From: Thiocapsa bogorovii
GTDB taxonomy: Bacteria; Pseudomonadota; Gammaproteobacteria; Chromatiales; Chromatiaceae
Direction: 5' to 3'
Assembly: GCF_021228795.1 (NCBI RefSeq)
Contig: NZ_CP089309.1
Coordinates: 930,001 to 994,000, forward strand
Length of the DNA: 64,000 bases
Part shown: piece after piece, positions 51,054 through 59,800 of the stretch
Position numbering within the stretch: position 1 is the stretch's first letter
Layout of the letters: each line of letters starts with the position of its first letter
Translations under genes and position numbers: made by a program
The notes under the pieces: generated by a model
What the model was told of the DNA's origin: nothing
Databases searched by the model: none
The model's input: the letters and a program-made list of their open reading frames with translations, nothing else

Positions 51054-51138
51054 TAAACCGCGCCGGCTCCAACGGTCGTCAAGTCTGCCGGGGCCGATCC
51101 CATCCACAAACATCGCATACCGCGCTGGGCGCGGTTTA
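51054..51138. repeat. Palindrome-bounded intergenic repeat, unit F2
   Basis: The ends are TAAACCGCGCC and GGCGCGGTTTA, 85 bp. It is nearly the same sequence as C3. It ends 19 bases upstream of the ypjD-like start. Confidence 0.9.
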
Positions 51139-51157
51139 GGCCCATCGGTTTCCATCT

Positions 51158-51973
51158 ATGACCCATACCCTCATTGCCATCGTCGCCATCCTCTGCTACT
51201 CGGCGGCCGCCGCCTTGATCGGCATGCGCTTGTTCCGCAAGACCGACGGATGGACTCCGAAGCGCCCGCTGATGCTCGGACTGATGTTCGTCGGCCTCGC
51301 ACTACACAGCTGGCTTCTTTGGGACAGCATCTTCAGCCACGCCGGACTCAATCTCGGGTTCTACAACGCGCTGGCGCTCACCACCTGGACCATCATCACG
51401 CTGCTGCTGGTGTCGAGCCTGACCAAGCCGGTGGAAAACCTCGGCCTGCTGCTCCTGCCCGCCGCGGCCCTGAGCCTCGTCTTGGAGGCATCGTTCGCCG
51501 ATGTCGGCTTCATGCGCCCGAGTGCGGACTGGCCCCTGAAGATCCATGTCCTGCTCTCGATGCTGGCCTACAGTCTCCTGACCTTGGCCGCCGTGCAGGC
51601 GATCCTGTTGGCCGTGCAGGACAGCCACCTGCGCAGCCGTCATCCGGGCGGCTTCGTGCGCACCCTGCCCCCCCTTCAGACGATGGAAAGCCTGCTCTTC
51701 GAGATGATCACCGCGGGCTTCGTACTCCTGACCCTGGCGCTGTTGAGCGGTTTCGCCTTCCTCGAAGACATGCTCGCACAGCACCTCGTGCACAAGACGG
51801 TGCTCTCGATCCTGGCGTGGCTGATGTTTGGCGGACTGCTCATCGGGCGGTTTCGCAAGGGCTGGCGCGGTCGTACCGCGATCGGCTGGACGCTCGGTGG
51901 GTTCGTTGTGCTGATTCTGGCCTACTTCGGCAGCAAAGCCGTCTTGGAGCTGGTTCTGCAACGCGCCGCTTAA
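51158..51973 (+). CDS. Inner membrane CcsA/YpjD-type cytochrome c assembly-like protein
   Basis: The 271-residue membrane protein has about eight hydrophobic helices. It matches the CcsA/HemX domain group, with KIHVLLSMLAYSLLTLAAVQAI, VRTLPPLQTMESLLFEMI and QHLVHKTVLSILAWL, including conserved histidines. Location beside ffh, as for ypjD in E. coli, supports the call. A role in haem handling is inferred from the domain only. Its TAA stop is the first triplet of repeat unit G. Confidence 0.9.
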   Translation: MTHTLIAIVAILCYSAAAALIGMRLFRKTDGWTPKRPLMLGLMFVGLALHSWLLWDSIFSHAGLNLGFYNALALTTWTIITLLLVSSLTKPVENLGLLLLPAAALSLVLEASFADVGFMRPSADWPLKIHVLLSMLAYSLLTLAAVQAILLAVQDSHLRSRHPGGFVRTLPPLQTMESLLFEMITAGFVLLTLALLSGFAFLEDMLAQHLVHKTVLSILAWLMFGGLLIGRFRKGWRGRTAIGWTLGGFVVLILAYFGSKAVLELVLQRAA

Positions 51974-52055
51974 ACCGCGCCCAGCGCAGTATGCAATGTT
52001 TTCGGATGCGATCAGCCTCGGCGGACTTGGCGGCCGTTGGAGCCGGCGCGGTTTA
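51971..52055. repeat. Palindrome-bounded intergenic repeat, unit G
   Basis: The ends are TAAACCGCGCC and GGCGCGGTTTA, 85 bp. It is an inverted relative of C3 and F2. It occurs singly, and F2 with G flank the ypjD-like gene as inverted copies. The first triplet is the stop codon of that gene. Confidence 0.9.
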
Positions 52056-52144
52056 GGCGAAGACTTGAAACCGCCATGACAAGGCACGCCTCGGGGCATC
52101 TTGGTTTGTGCCGAGCCGTGCGAGGCACATGCAACCGTCGACGC

Positions 52145-52174
52145 CAGTTGTGCTGACGACGGTCAGCACAACTG
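52145..52174. terminator. Perfect 13-bp hairpin between convergent genes
   Basis: CAGTTGTGCTGAC and GTCAGCACAACTG form a perfect stem with loop GACG. It lies between the ypjD-like gene and the glycosyltransferase, which point towards each other. No U-run is present on either side, so a terminator role is only suggested by position. Confidence 0.4.
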
Positions 52175-52205
52175 ACGACGACTGCCGGAGCTTCCGGACG
52201 TAGCC

Positions 52206-52862
52206 TCAGACATTGACGTTACGGGCCTTCGGTCGCGCATCACCTCGATCGGCCTTGAGGCAACGATAGCGCATGAGATCCTCGGGACGATCCAGATCCC
52301 ACAAAACCGGAAGCTCCGAGCAGCGCCACCCCAGAGACGCGATACGTCCCCGCGTCATCGCGGCAACGTGCTCGCCGCCCCACGGCATATCCGTGAACAA
52401 CGCCGGCGCAGGGGCCTTGAGCCCGAGCAGCACATAACCGCCGTCCTCAGCCGGACCCAGAGCCGCGTCGGACTCCCCAAGGGTCGCCAACGCCGACGCG
52501 CAATAGTCGGCATCGAGGCTCGGGATATCGGCACCGAGGAGCAGCACCGCGTCTGCACGACCCAGCGCGTCCTCCGCCGCCGTGCTCAAGCGCTCGCCGA
52601 GATCCTCGCCCTGCTGCGTGCGCAGCGCGACACCCGCCGACGCGGCAAGGGCTCGAAACAGCGGATGCTCGGAATCGGGCGAGCACCAGAGCTCCACCGG
52701 GGCGAGGTGCGCGCCCGAGAGCCGCCGGACCAGCCGCTCGAGAAGATCGCAAGCAAGCTCGGCAGCGCCCGTAGGTCCCAGCGCCGGGATCAAGCGGGTC
52801 TTCACCTGTCCCGGGATCGGGGCCTTGGCGAAGATCAGGATGCGGGCGTTCGGGTAGCGCAC
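52206..52862 (-). CDS. TIGR04282 family arsenosugar-type glycosyltransferase
   Basis: This is a small cytosolic GT-A fold protein (218 residues). It begins RYPNARILIFAKAPIPGQVK and contains KTRLIPALGPTGAAEL, LGADIPSLDADYCASAL and PAEDGGYVLLGLK, the pattern of the DUF2064 nucleotidyl/glycosyltransferase family. Members beside ArsS radical SAM enzymes are assigned to arsenosugar synthesis. The GTG at 52862 gives the family N-terminus. It follows arsS by 34 bases. The function rests on context; arsM is not in the window. Confidence 0.88.
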   Translation of the reverse strand: MRYPNARILIFAKAPIPGQVKTRLIPALGPTGAAELACDLLERLVRRLSGAHLAPVELWCSPDSEHPLFRALAASAGVALRTQQGEDLGERLSTAAEDALGRADAVLLLGADIPSLDADYCASALATLGESDAALGPAEDGGYVLLGLKAPAPALFTDMPWGGEHVAAMTRGRIASLGWRCSELPVLWDLDRPEDLMRYRCLKADRGDARPKARNVNV

Positions 52863-52896
52863 CGACCTGCCCTCGGGATGACCCGGGCCGCTCACC

Positions 52897-53856
52897 TCAA
52901 GCCAAGGCCCCGCCACAGCTGCTTCCCTGGCCCGCAGCGCAGCCGTAGCAATGCTCCGCGGTCCGGATGCGCAGACCCTCGAGCCCATCGACATCGACCT
53001 CCGAGACGTGCAGCCGCCGCGCGTCCCGTTCGAGCCCAAGACCAAGCATCTGATTGAAATCGCAATCGAAGACGAAGCCCTGCCAATCCACGCTGATCAG
53101 GTCGCGGCACATGACGGCGTCGAGATTCTCCGCGCGATAGGCGCCCTTTAGAAGGTTCATATAGTCGGCGAACTGCCCGGTCGACTGAAGCAGGCTGCCG
53201 AAGCGCTTGATCGGCATGTTCGTGATCGTCAGCAAGCGACTGAAAACGATGCCGTAACGCTCGCCGAGAACAGCGCGGTAATCGGTCTCCAAGGCACACT
53301 GAGCAGGCGGCAAGGTCGGGCCCTGCGGATTGAACACCAGGTCCAGCTCAAGACCGCTGCCTTCGACGCCGTAGCCTAGGCGGTTGAGCAGGCGCAGACC
53401 GGCGATGCTGGCTGCAAAGACGCCGCTGCCGCGCTGAGTATCGACATTGTCAGCCAGGTAACAGGGCAAGGACGCAACAACCCGAACGCCTTGCTCCGCC
53501 AAGAAGGCGCCGAGATCCTCATGGCCGGGCTCCGAGAGGATCGTCAGGTTGCAGCGGTCGATCACCTCCGCACCGCGACGCCGGCCCTCGCGAGCCAGGC
53601 GGCGAAACTCCGGATGCATCTCGGGTGCACCGCCCGTGATATCGAGCGTGCGCACCGGATGCCGGTCCAGGAATGCGAGCACCGCCGCGATCGTCTCCTC
53701 GCTCATCGACTCGGAGCGCTTGGGCCCGGCATCCACATGGCAGTGACGGCAACTCTGGTTGCAGCGATAACCCAGGTTGATCTGCAGGGTCTGTAGGCGG
53801 CGCCGGTCGATCGCGGGAAAATCCGACGGGAAGAGCAAGGGCAGTGAATCGAGCAT
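52897..53856 (-). CDS. arsS: Arsenosugar biosynthesis radical SAM protein ArsS
   Basis: A radical SAM enzyme of 319 residues, with the Fe-S motif CNQSCRHCHVDAGPKRSE near residues 32-49 (CxxxCxxC). It also has DITGGAPEMHPEFRRL, YCFVFD-type FVFDCDFNQMLGL and a Cys-rich C-terminus (EHCYGCAAGQGSSCGG) expected for extra cluster binding. The family attaches a 5'-deoxyadenosyl group to methylated arsenic. The ATG at 53856 has a GGAG site 6 nt upstream, better than the in-frame ATG at 53895. It is co-directional with the TIGR04282 gene. Confidence 0.92.
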   Translation of the reverse strand: MLDSLPLLFPSDFPAIDRRRLQTLQINLGYRCNQSCRHCHVDAGPKRSESMSEETIAAVLAFLDRHPVRTLDITGGAPEMHPEFRRLAREGRRRGAEVIDRCNLTILSEPGHEDLGAFLAEQGVRVVASLPCYLADNVDTQRGSGVFAASIAGLRLLNRLGYGVEGSGLELDLVFNPQGPTLPPAQCALETDYRAVLGERYGIVFSRLLTITNMPIKRFGSLLQSTGQFADYMNLLKGAYRAENLDAVMCRDLISVDWQGFVFDCDFNQMLGLGLERDARRLHVSEVDVDGLEGLRIRTAEHCYGCAAGQGSSCGGALA

Positions 53857-53977
53857 GCAGACTCCGGAACAATTGCAGGGCTTGTTTCGAGACATCGGCA
53901 CGGTGCACAATGCGCCGTCGGCGTTGTCGGACCCGAGGAGAGTCGGGGCGGAGAATCGTCGAAACAATTAGAAGCAC

Positions 53978-54053
<76 letters not shown>

Positions 54054-54338
54054 CCACCGATACGAAGGCCAGGCTTCTGTCCGGGCGGCTTTCGTCGGGA
54101 TCGTACCCCCGCTGGATTCGCGCGCGGAAGACTCGCCTTCACCAGCACGGACACCTAAGGGCCACAGGCATCTGACCCGCCCCTCGATCACCTCACCGAT
54201 CGCTCGACGGCTGACCACGCTGTGGTCCTGTCCTTGCCCATCGTTGGACACCAGGCCTCGAGAAACCTCGCCGTCGGTGCGGACAAGATCCGCTGAGGAC
54301 AGGCATCTGTACGGTCCGACCTCACGGCTGCGGCGACA

Positions 54339-54734
54339 TCAGGAAGATTCCGGATCCCGGCGGTCGTCGTTAACCGAGTATGCACTCACCAAGGCAGCTT
54401 GCGTCTCCACCGTCAGGCGTGCGAGCTCAGGCAGGTCTGAGATCAGCGCATCCAGATCGCCGCGGCGCCCGGCCTGCTCCATCTTGAATGCCAAGGCTCC
54501 CAGACAACAGGCACCGAAGGTCAAGGCGCTGCCCTTGAGCGCGTGTGCCTCGTGGCAGGCCGCGGACGCGTCGCGGGCGGAGACAGCAGCCTCGATCCGA
54601 TGCCGACGCCGCTCCGACTCGGTTCGGAACAGGTCCATGAGGTCCAGGACCGAGTCCCGGCCCAAATCGTCGTTCAGTCGGGAAAGGACCGCGAGATCGA
54701 GCAGCGACGTGTCAACGGCCGTCTCGGGCATCAT
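54339..54734 (-). CDS. Hpt domain phosphotransfer protein
   Basis: This is a free-standing histidine phosphotransfer domain of 131 residues. It is helical throughout, with LDLAVLSRLNDDLGRDSVLD, EAHALKGSALTFGA carrying the phospho-accepting His, and LGALAFKMEQAGRRGDLDAL. Such proteins pass phosphate from a hybrid sensor kinase to a response regulator. No kinase or regulator is nearby, so it is an orphan here. The ATG at 54734 follows GAGG and is preferred; an upstream ATG at 54836 would add a 34-residue stretch with no homology. Confidence 0.88.
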   Translation of the reverse strand: MMPETAVDTSLLDLAVLSRLNDDLGRDSVLDLMDLFRTESERRRHRIEAAVSARDASAACHEAHALKGSALTFGACCLGALAFKMEQAGRRGDLDALISDLPELARLTVETQAALVSAYSVNDDRRDPESS

Positions 54735-55423
54735 AGCCGCCTCGGCATCGAGCGGATTGTTTAGGTTCTCGTCCACGCGCTCAAGCCGACCCGCCGCCGG
54801 GCACCGCGACCCCGCGATCGCGAGCGTCGCCGGCAACGGACGCCGTATCTACAAGGGCTGCCGATCGCTTCGGGGCGAGCGGGAGCACAGGAGACACGAC
54901 GATGCGTGCGTGGCCGAACCTGGTCGAGGACCCTGCATTGATAACCGACATCGCGGTCTGCCTCCGTCGTGGTTGGGGCGAGAACTTGTCCGCGGCAACG
55001 CGCGATCCGGTGCCGAGGCAACGCAATCGTCGCGCGCGCCCAGGTGATGATACGCCATTCGACACTTCGCTCTCGTCTTGGTAAGAGATCCCCTCGGCAA
55101 TTCCAAGTGTGGCGCTTGGCTCGACCGCACAGGCAGTGAGTTCCGCGCGGGGTATCATGCCGCTCAACATCGAAGCGGCATGCTGAAAACAAACCGCGTA
55201 CCGCTTGAATCGAGCCCTCTTGACCTCACCGACAGAGGGCGGTCGAACATTCGATGCCGCACGGACTGCCGAGGCACGGCGTCTCGCAGGAGCAATCATC
55301 GTCAGCAACGATCGCACCGATACAAACAATCCATTTTCCTTATCATCGATCTGACTCTACTCTACGTCCCATCGACGCAGACCAGACACCCTCAACCCTA
55401 ACCCAATCTTGGAGAACGACCCC
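54735..55423. other. Gap of about 690 bp without a convincing gene
   Basis: Several open frames exist on both strands, but none shows recognisable motifs or a good start. The right part should hold the garA promoter; the AT-rich stretch near 55320-55350 is the likeliest place. A single AAACCGCGTAC near 55190 resembles one repeat end but has no partner at the expected distance. Confidence 0.5.
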
Positions 55424-56167
55424 ATGTTCGAGAATCGTATCGGAAGCCGCGTCCCGCAAGTCACCTTTCACACCCGTCGTGGCCACGAATGGGTGGATGT
55501 GACGACGGACGACATCTTCAAGGGAAAGACCGTCGTCGTCTTTTCTTTGCCCGGCGCCTTCACGCCGACTTGCTCCTCCTCGCATGTGCCGCGCTACAAC
55601 CAGCTGGTTCCGACCTTCAAGCAGCACGGGGTCGACGACGTGGTGTGCATGTCGGTGAACGACACCTTTGTCATGAACGAATGGAAGAAGGCCCAGCACG
55701 CCGACAACGTTACCTTTATCCCGGACGGCAACGGGGAATTCACCGACGGCATGGGCATGCTGGTCGACAAGGACGATCTGGGCTTCGGCAAGCGGTCCTG
55801 GCGCTACTCGATGCTCGTGCGCGACGGCGTCGTCGAGCAGATGTTCATCGAGCCCGAGGTCGAAGGCGACCCCTACGGCGTCTCCGATGCCGATACCATG
55901 CTCGCCTATCTGGCGCCGGAAGCCGCCAAGCCGCTCGACGTCACCGTCATGACCCGCGACGGATGCCCCTTCTGCGTCAAGGCAAAAGAGGCCCTGCGCA
56001 ACGCCGGGATCGACTACGAAGAGCTCGTGTTGAATCGCGACTACACCGAGCAGACCCTGCGGGCCGTCGCCAACGCCGCAACCGTGCCGCAGATCTTCGT
56101 CAACGGCAAGCTGGTCGGTGGATCCGACGCTCTCGAGACCTGGCTGAAGGAGCATCGCGCCGCGTAA
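55424..56167 (+). CDS. garA: Peroxiredoxin-glutaredoxin fusion (GarA type)
   Basis: A hybrid of Prx5-type peroxiredoxin and glutaredoxin, 247 residues. The N-terminal half has the peroxidatic cysteine motif [20 protein letters not shown] and [14 protein letters not shown]. The C-terminal domain, from about residue 170, has [17 protein letters not shown] with a CPFC active site and [19 protein letters not shown]. The enzyme reduces hydroperoxides using glutathione-type thiols. The ATG at 55424 follows GGAG by 9 nt. Followed after 90 bases by a glutathione-reductase-like gene, it matches the garA-garB pair of Chromatium-type bacteria, where the thiol is glutathione amide. Confidence 0.95.
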   Translation: MFENRIGSRVPQVTFHTRRGHEWVDVTTDDIFKGKTVVVFSLPGAFTPTCSSSHVPRYNQLVPTFKQHGVDDVVCMSVNDTFVMNEWKKAQHADNVTFIPDGNGEFTDGMGMLVDKDDLGFGKRSWRYSMLVRDGVVEQMFIEPEVEGDPYGVSDADTMLAYLAPEAAKPLDVTVMTRDGCPFCVKAKEALRNAGIDYEELVLNRDYTEQTLRAVANAATVPQIFVNGKLVGGSDALETWLKEHRAA

Positions 56168-56257
56168 GGCCGACTCTGCAAGACCGACGGGCGACCCGGT
56201 TGCGGCCGGATCGCCCGATCTCAGAGGGATTCGAAGACAGGACCGGGAGTCAAGAAG

Positions 56258-57634
56258 ATGAGTCAGCATTTCGACCTGATCGCCATCGGAGGTGGAAGCG
56301 GCGGCCTGGCCGTGGCCGAGAAGGCCGCGCAGCTCGGACGGCGCGTCGCCGTGGTTGAGACGGGAAAGCTTGGCGGCACCTGCGTCAACGCCGGCTGTGT
56401 CCCCAAGAAGGTTATGTGGTACGGCGCCAATTTGGCGGCGGCTGTCGCCGACGCTCCGGGTTACGGCATTAAGGTCCAATCCGAGGGAATCGACTGGCCC
56501 ACGCTCGTCGCCGGGCGCAACCGCTACGTCGCCGATATCAACGGTTACTGGGACGGCTACGTCGAGCGCCAAGGCATTACACGCATTCAAGGCCAGGCGC
56601 GCTTCGTCGACGCCCGGACCATCGCTGTCGGGGACGATCGCTACAGCGCGGATCATATCGTCATCGCGACCGGCGGTCGCCCGATCGTGCCGCGGATGCC
56701 GGGTGCCGAGCTTGGCATCACCTCGGACGGTTTCTTCGCGCTGGAGTCTCAACCCAAGCGCGTCGCCATTATCGGCGGCGGTTACATCGGTGTGGAGCTC
56801 GCCGGGGTCTTACGGGCGCTCGGGACCGAGGTCACCATCGTGGCACTCGAGGACCGCGTGCTGTTTCTCTTCGACCCCATGATCAGCGAAACGCTGGCCG
56901 AGAACATGGGCGCGGACGGGATCAAGATGCGGCTCGAATTCGAGGTTTCGGCGCTCGAGAAGAATGCCGACGGGCTCGCACTGGTCGCACGCGACGGCGA
57001 ACGCCTGGGCGGATTCGACACCCTCCTCTGGGCGGTCGGGCGCACGCCGAACACCCGCGAGCTGAATCTGGAGGCCGCAGGCGTCACGATGCAGCCCAAC
57101 GGCATCATCCCGGTCGATGCCTATCAAAATACGAACGTCTCGGGCATTTACGCCATCGGCGACGTGATCGGTCGCGAGCCCTTGACCCCGGTCGCCATCG
57201 CCGCCGGGCGTCGCTTGGCCGAACGCCTGTTCGGCGGCAAACCGGGTCTGAAGCTCGATTACGAGAATGTCCCGACCGTCGTCTTCGCTCATCCGCCGAT
57301 CGGCAAGGTGGGCTTGACCGAGCCCGAGGCGCGCGAGCGTTTCGGCGATACCCTGACGATCTACGAGACCAGCTTCACCCCGATGCGCTACGCACTGAAC
57401 GCGCACGGCCCCAAAACTGCCATGAAGCTAGTCTGCGTCGGCCCCGAGGAGCGGGTCGTCGGCATCCATGCGATCGGCGACGGTGTCGACGAGATGATGC
57501 AGGGCTTCGGCGTGGCGGTGAAGATGGGCGCGACCAAGGCCGACCTGGACTCGACCGTGGCGATCCACCCGAGCAGCGCCGAGGAGTTGGTCACCCTCAA
57601 GGAGCCGGTCAGACGTCCGGGGCAGGGCTCCTGA
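56258..57634 (+). CDS. garB: Glutathione (amide) disulfide reductase
   Basis: This is a class I flavoprotein disulfide reductase of 458 residues. The FAD motif [14 protein letters not shown] is near the start and the redox disulfide is [16 protein letters not shown]. The second nucleotide motif is [14 protein letters not shown], followed by [18 protein letters not shown] and the C-terminal catalytic region [19 protein letters not shown] with [10 protein letters not shown]. In Chromatiaceae this type reduces glutathione amide disulfide and prefers NADH; that preference is from family knowledge. It pairs with garA as electron supply. Confidence 0.94.
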   Translation: MSQHFDLIAIGGGSGGLAVAEKAAQLGRRVAVVETGKLGGTCVNAGCVPKKVMWYGANLAAAVADAPGYGIKVQSEGIDWPTLVAGRNRYVADINGYWDGYVERQGITRIQGQARFVDARTIAVGDDRYSADHIVIATGGRPIVPRMPGAELGITSDGFFALESQPKRVAIIGGGYIGVELAGVLRALGTEVTIVALEDRVLFLFDPMISETLAENMGADGIKMRLEFEVSALEKNADGLALVARDGERLGGFDTLLWAVGRTPNTRELNLEAAGVTMQPNGIIPVDAYQNTNVSGIYAIGDVIGREPLTPVAIAAGRRLAERLFGGKPGLKLDYENVPTVVFAHPPIGKVGLTEPEARERFGDTLTIYETSFTPMRYALNAHGPKTAMKLVCVGPEERVVGIHAIGDGVDEMMQGFGVAVKMGATKADLDSTVAIHPSSAEELVTLKEPVRRPGQGS

Positions 57635-57910
57635 TCCTAGATCCGGCGTTAAGTACCTAAAAAGCTCCGATCGACCGACTCCGATCCAACAATCGGCGGT
57701 CGATCGCGCGTGGCGCAGTCACGGCACGACAACTCCGCGACCGTGCGGAACGCGGAGATCGCCACCCGGCCTGCCCGCGCACCCCCGCAAGCTGCGAAAT
57801 TTCGTTCGCCTCGTCCCAAGTCGGTACCCGCCGGCACCGCACGCAGATAGACTAGGGGCGTCTACTGGTTGCACCTGCTCCTCCAAAACGCCCCGTTGCA
57901 AGGTTCGTCT

Positions 57911-58900
57911 TTGTCTTCCCTAATCGTACCTGTGCTGGATCGCCGACTCTCCGTTGCGCCGATGCTCGACTGGACCGATCGGCACTGCCGGTATTTTCTG
58001 CGCCTCATCAGCCGACACACCCTGCTCTACACCGAGATGGTGACCACGGGAGCGCTGATTCACGGGGAGCGCGAGCGCTTTCTCGCCTTCGATGGGGCGG
58101 AGCACCCGATCGCGCTGCAACTCGGCGGATCGGACCCGCGGGACATGGCGCACTGCGCACGGATGGGCGCCGATCGGGGCTACGACGAGATCAACATCAA
58201 CGTCGGTTGTCCGTCGGATCGGGTGCAGAACGGGCGGTTCGGCGCCTGCTTGATGGCCGAGCCGAGACTGGTCGCGGACTGCGTGGCGGCGATGAAGGAC
58301 GCCGTCGCGGTGCCGGTGACCGTCAAGACCCGGATCGGGATCGACGATCGCGACAGCTACGACGAGCTCCTGGACTTTGCCGGCACCGTGACCGAGGCGG
58401 GCTGCGATGCGCTCGTCGTGCACGCGCGCAAGGCCTGGCTCGCCGGGCTGAGCCCGAAAGAGAACCGCGATATCCCGCCCCTGCGCTACGATGTCGTCGA
58501 GCAGCTCAAGCGCGATCTGCCGCACCAGACCATCGCGATCAACGGAGGCATCAAGACCCTGGAGGAGACCACAGGTTTTCTCGAGACGGTCGACGGGGTC
58601 ATGATCGGGCGCGAGGCCTATCACAACCCCTGGATTCTCGCCGAGGCCGACCGGACAATCTTCGGGGATGCCCGACGCGCGCCGACACGCAACGAGATCC
58701 TCGACGCCTTCCTGCCCTATGTGGAGCGCGAGCTTGCGGGGGGCACACCCTTGAGCGCCATGAGCCGGCACATCCTCGGTCTCTTCCAAGGCCAACCCGG
58801 CGCCCGCGCGTGGCGACGCCATCTGAGCGAGCAGGCACACCGTCCGGGCGCGGGGGTCGAGGTCCTGACCGCGAAGCTGCCGCCCGAGCCGCGGCCTTAG
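57911..58900 (+). CDS. dusA: tRNA-dihydrouridine synthase A
   Basis: DusA reduces U20 and U20a in the tRNA D-loop using FMN. The protein has [68 protein letters not shown] with the catalytic Cys, [16 protein letters not shown] and [11 protein letters not shown]. These identify the DusA subfamily. No ATG precedes the conserved core; the TTG at 57911 has AAGG 7 nt upstream and is chosen, while a TTG at 57869 would add 14 residues. Confidence 0.94.
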   Translation: MSSLIVPVLDRRLSVAPMLDWTDRHCRYFLRLISRHTLLYTEMVTTGALIHGERERFLAFDGAEHPIALQLGGSDPRDMAHCARMGADRGYDEININVGCPSDRVQNGRFGACLMAEPRLVADCVAAMKDAVAVPVTVKTRIGIDDRDSYDELLDFAGTVTEAGCDALVVHARKAWLAGLSPKENRDIPPLRYDVVEQLKRDLPHQTIAINGGIKTLEETTGFLETVDGVMIGREAYHNPWILAEADRTIFGDARRAPTRNEILDAFLPYVERELAGGTPLSAMSRHILGLFQGQPGARAWRRHLSEQAHRPGAGVEVLTAKLPPEPRP

Positions 58901-58924
58901 TCGACGGATCTACCGCGAGGCGCC

Positions 58925-59800
58925 ATGGACTGGGTCAGCCTCTCCCTGCTTTGCGCCTTCTCCCTGGCGAGTGCGGACGCCGCGACCAAGGCCTGGCTGC
59001 AAGGCTTCTCTGCACGCGAGCTGGTCGTGGTGCGCTTCGGCGTCGCCGGGCTCCTGATGACACCGCTGCTGGTCGGCATGCCGCCGCTGCTGGACCTGCC
59101 GCCGGCTTTTTGGGGGTGGATTGCGGCCCTGATCCCGCTCGAGATCGCAGCGATGCTCCTCTACATGGCGGCGATCCGCGACCATCCCCTCTCGCTCACC
59201 CTGCCCTACTTGGCCTTCACCCCGGTGTTCGTTATCGCCGTGGCTTGGGGGCTGCTCGGCGAGGCGGTCAGCCCGCTCGGCGCGGCGGGTGTCGGGTTGG
59301 TGGTGGCCGGCGCCTGGCTGCTGAACAGCCGGCATGCCAAACGACGCGATTGGCGAAGCTGGACACGTCCCTTCGCGGCCATCGTCGAGGAGCCCGGCTC
59401 GCGAATGATGCTGGCGGTGGCGGCCATCTATGCCGTGACCGCCACTCTGGGCAAAGGGGCCATGCGTTACATGGACCCTGAGTTTTTCGGGGCCTTCTAC
59501 TTTGCGCTGCTCGGCGCGACCGTCTGCCTGCTGATCCTCTTGCCGCGGCCCGGGCTTCTTCTCAAGCTGGCGCGCCGACCGATGCCGGTTTTGCTCGTCG
59601 GCGTCCTGATGGGGCTGATGGTCTGCACGCACTTCCTCGCCGTGCAACAGGTCGAGGTGGCCTACATGATCGCCGTCAAACGCACCAGCCTGCTCTTCGG
59701 CATCCTCTACGGCGTCCTGGTCTTCCGCGAGACCGGTCTCTCGACACGGCTGCCGGGCGGCATGCTGATGCTCGCCGGTGTGGCGCTCATTGCTCGGTAG
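58925..59800 (+). CDS. EamA/DMT family transporter
   Basis: The 291-residue inner-membrane protein has ten predicted helices arranged as two EamA repeats. The first repeat includes RFGVAGLLMTPLLVGMPPLL and LPYLAFTPVFVIAVAWGLLG, and the second LGKGAMRYMDPEFFGAFYF and VAYMIAVKRTSLLFGILYG. The conserved short loop with Pro in LTLPYLAFTPVF is typical. DMT members export amino acids or other metabolites; the substrate is unknown. It starts 24 bases after dusA and overlaps the end of the convergent kinase gene by 14 bases. Confidence 0.92.
   Translation: MDWVSLSLLCAFSLASADAATKAWLQGFSARELVVVRFGVAGLLMTPLLVGMPPLLDLPPAFWGWIAALIPLEIAAMLLYMAAIRDHPLSLTLPYLAFTPVFVIAVAWGLLGEAVSPLGAAGVGLVVAGAWLLNSRHAKRRDWRSWTRPFAAIVEEPGSRMMLAVAAIYAVTATLGKGAMRYMDPEFFGAFYFALLGATVCLLILLPRPGLLLKLARRPMPVLLVGVLMGLMVCTHFLAVQQVEVAYMIAVKRTSLLFGILYGVLVFRETGLSTRLPGGMLMLAGVALIAR

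Larger units (their letters stand above)
50766..51157. other. ffh to ypjD-like divergent gap, largely repeat sequence
   Basis: Of these 392 bases, 50948-51138 are the composite repeat F1-F2. The remaining roughly 180 bases next to ffh show no gene; they must hold the ffh promoter, but no clear motif was identified. Confidence 0.6.

Noticed and set aside
55186-55200. AAACCGCGTAC as another member of the repeat family
   Set aside because: Only one end is present; no matching inverted end occurs about 84 bp away on either side.
54781-55329. A minus-strand open frame of about 180 codons in the gap before garA
   Set aside because: It has low-complexity Arg/Ser/Ala composition, no motif, no ribosome binding site and overlaps the likely garA control region.
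55320-55360. Possible OxyR box upstream of the peroxiredoxin garA
   Set aside because: GATA and TATC elements are present, but the four ATAG/CTAT modules with 7-nt spacing do not line up.
57668-57706. Inverted repeat CGATCGACCG / CGGTCGATCG downstream of garB as terminator
   Set aside because: The loop is 19 nt and no U-run follows on either strand; too weak to call.
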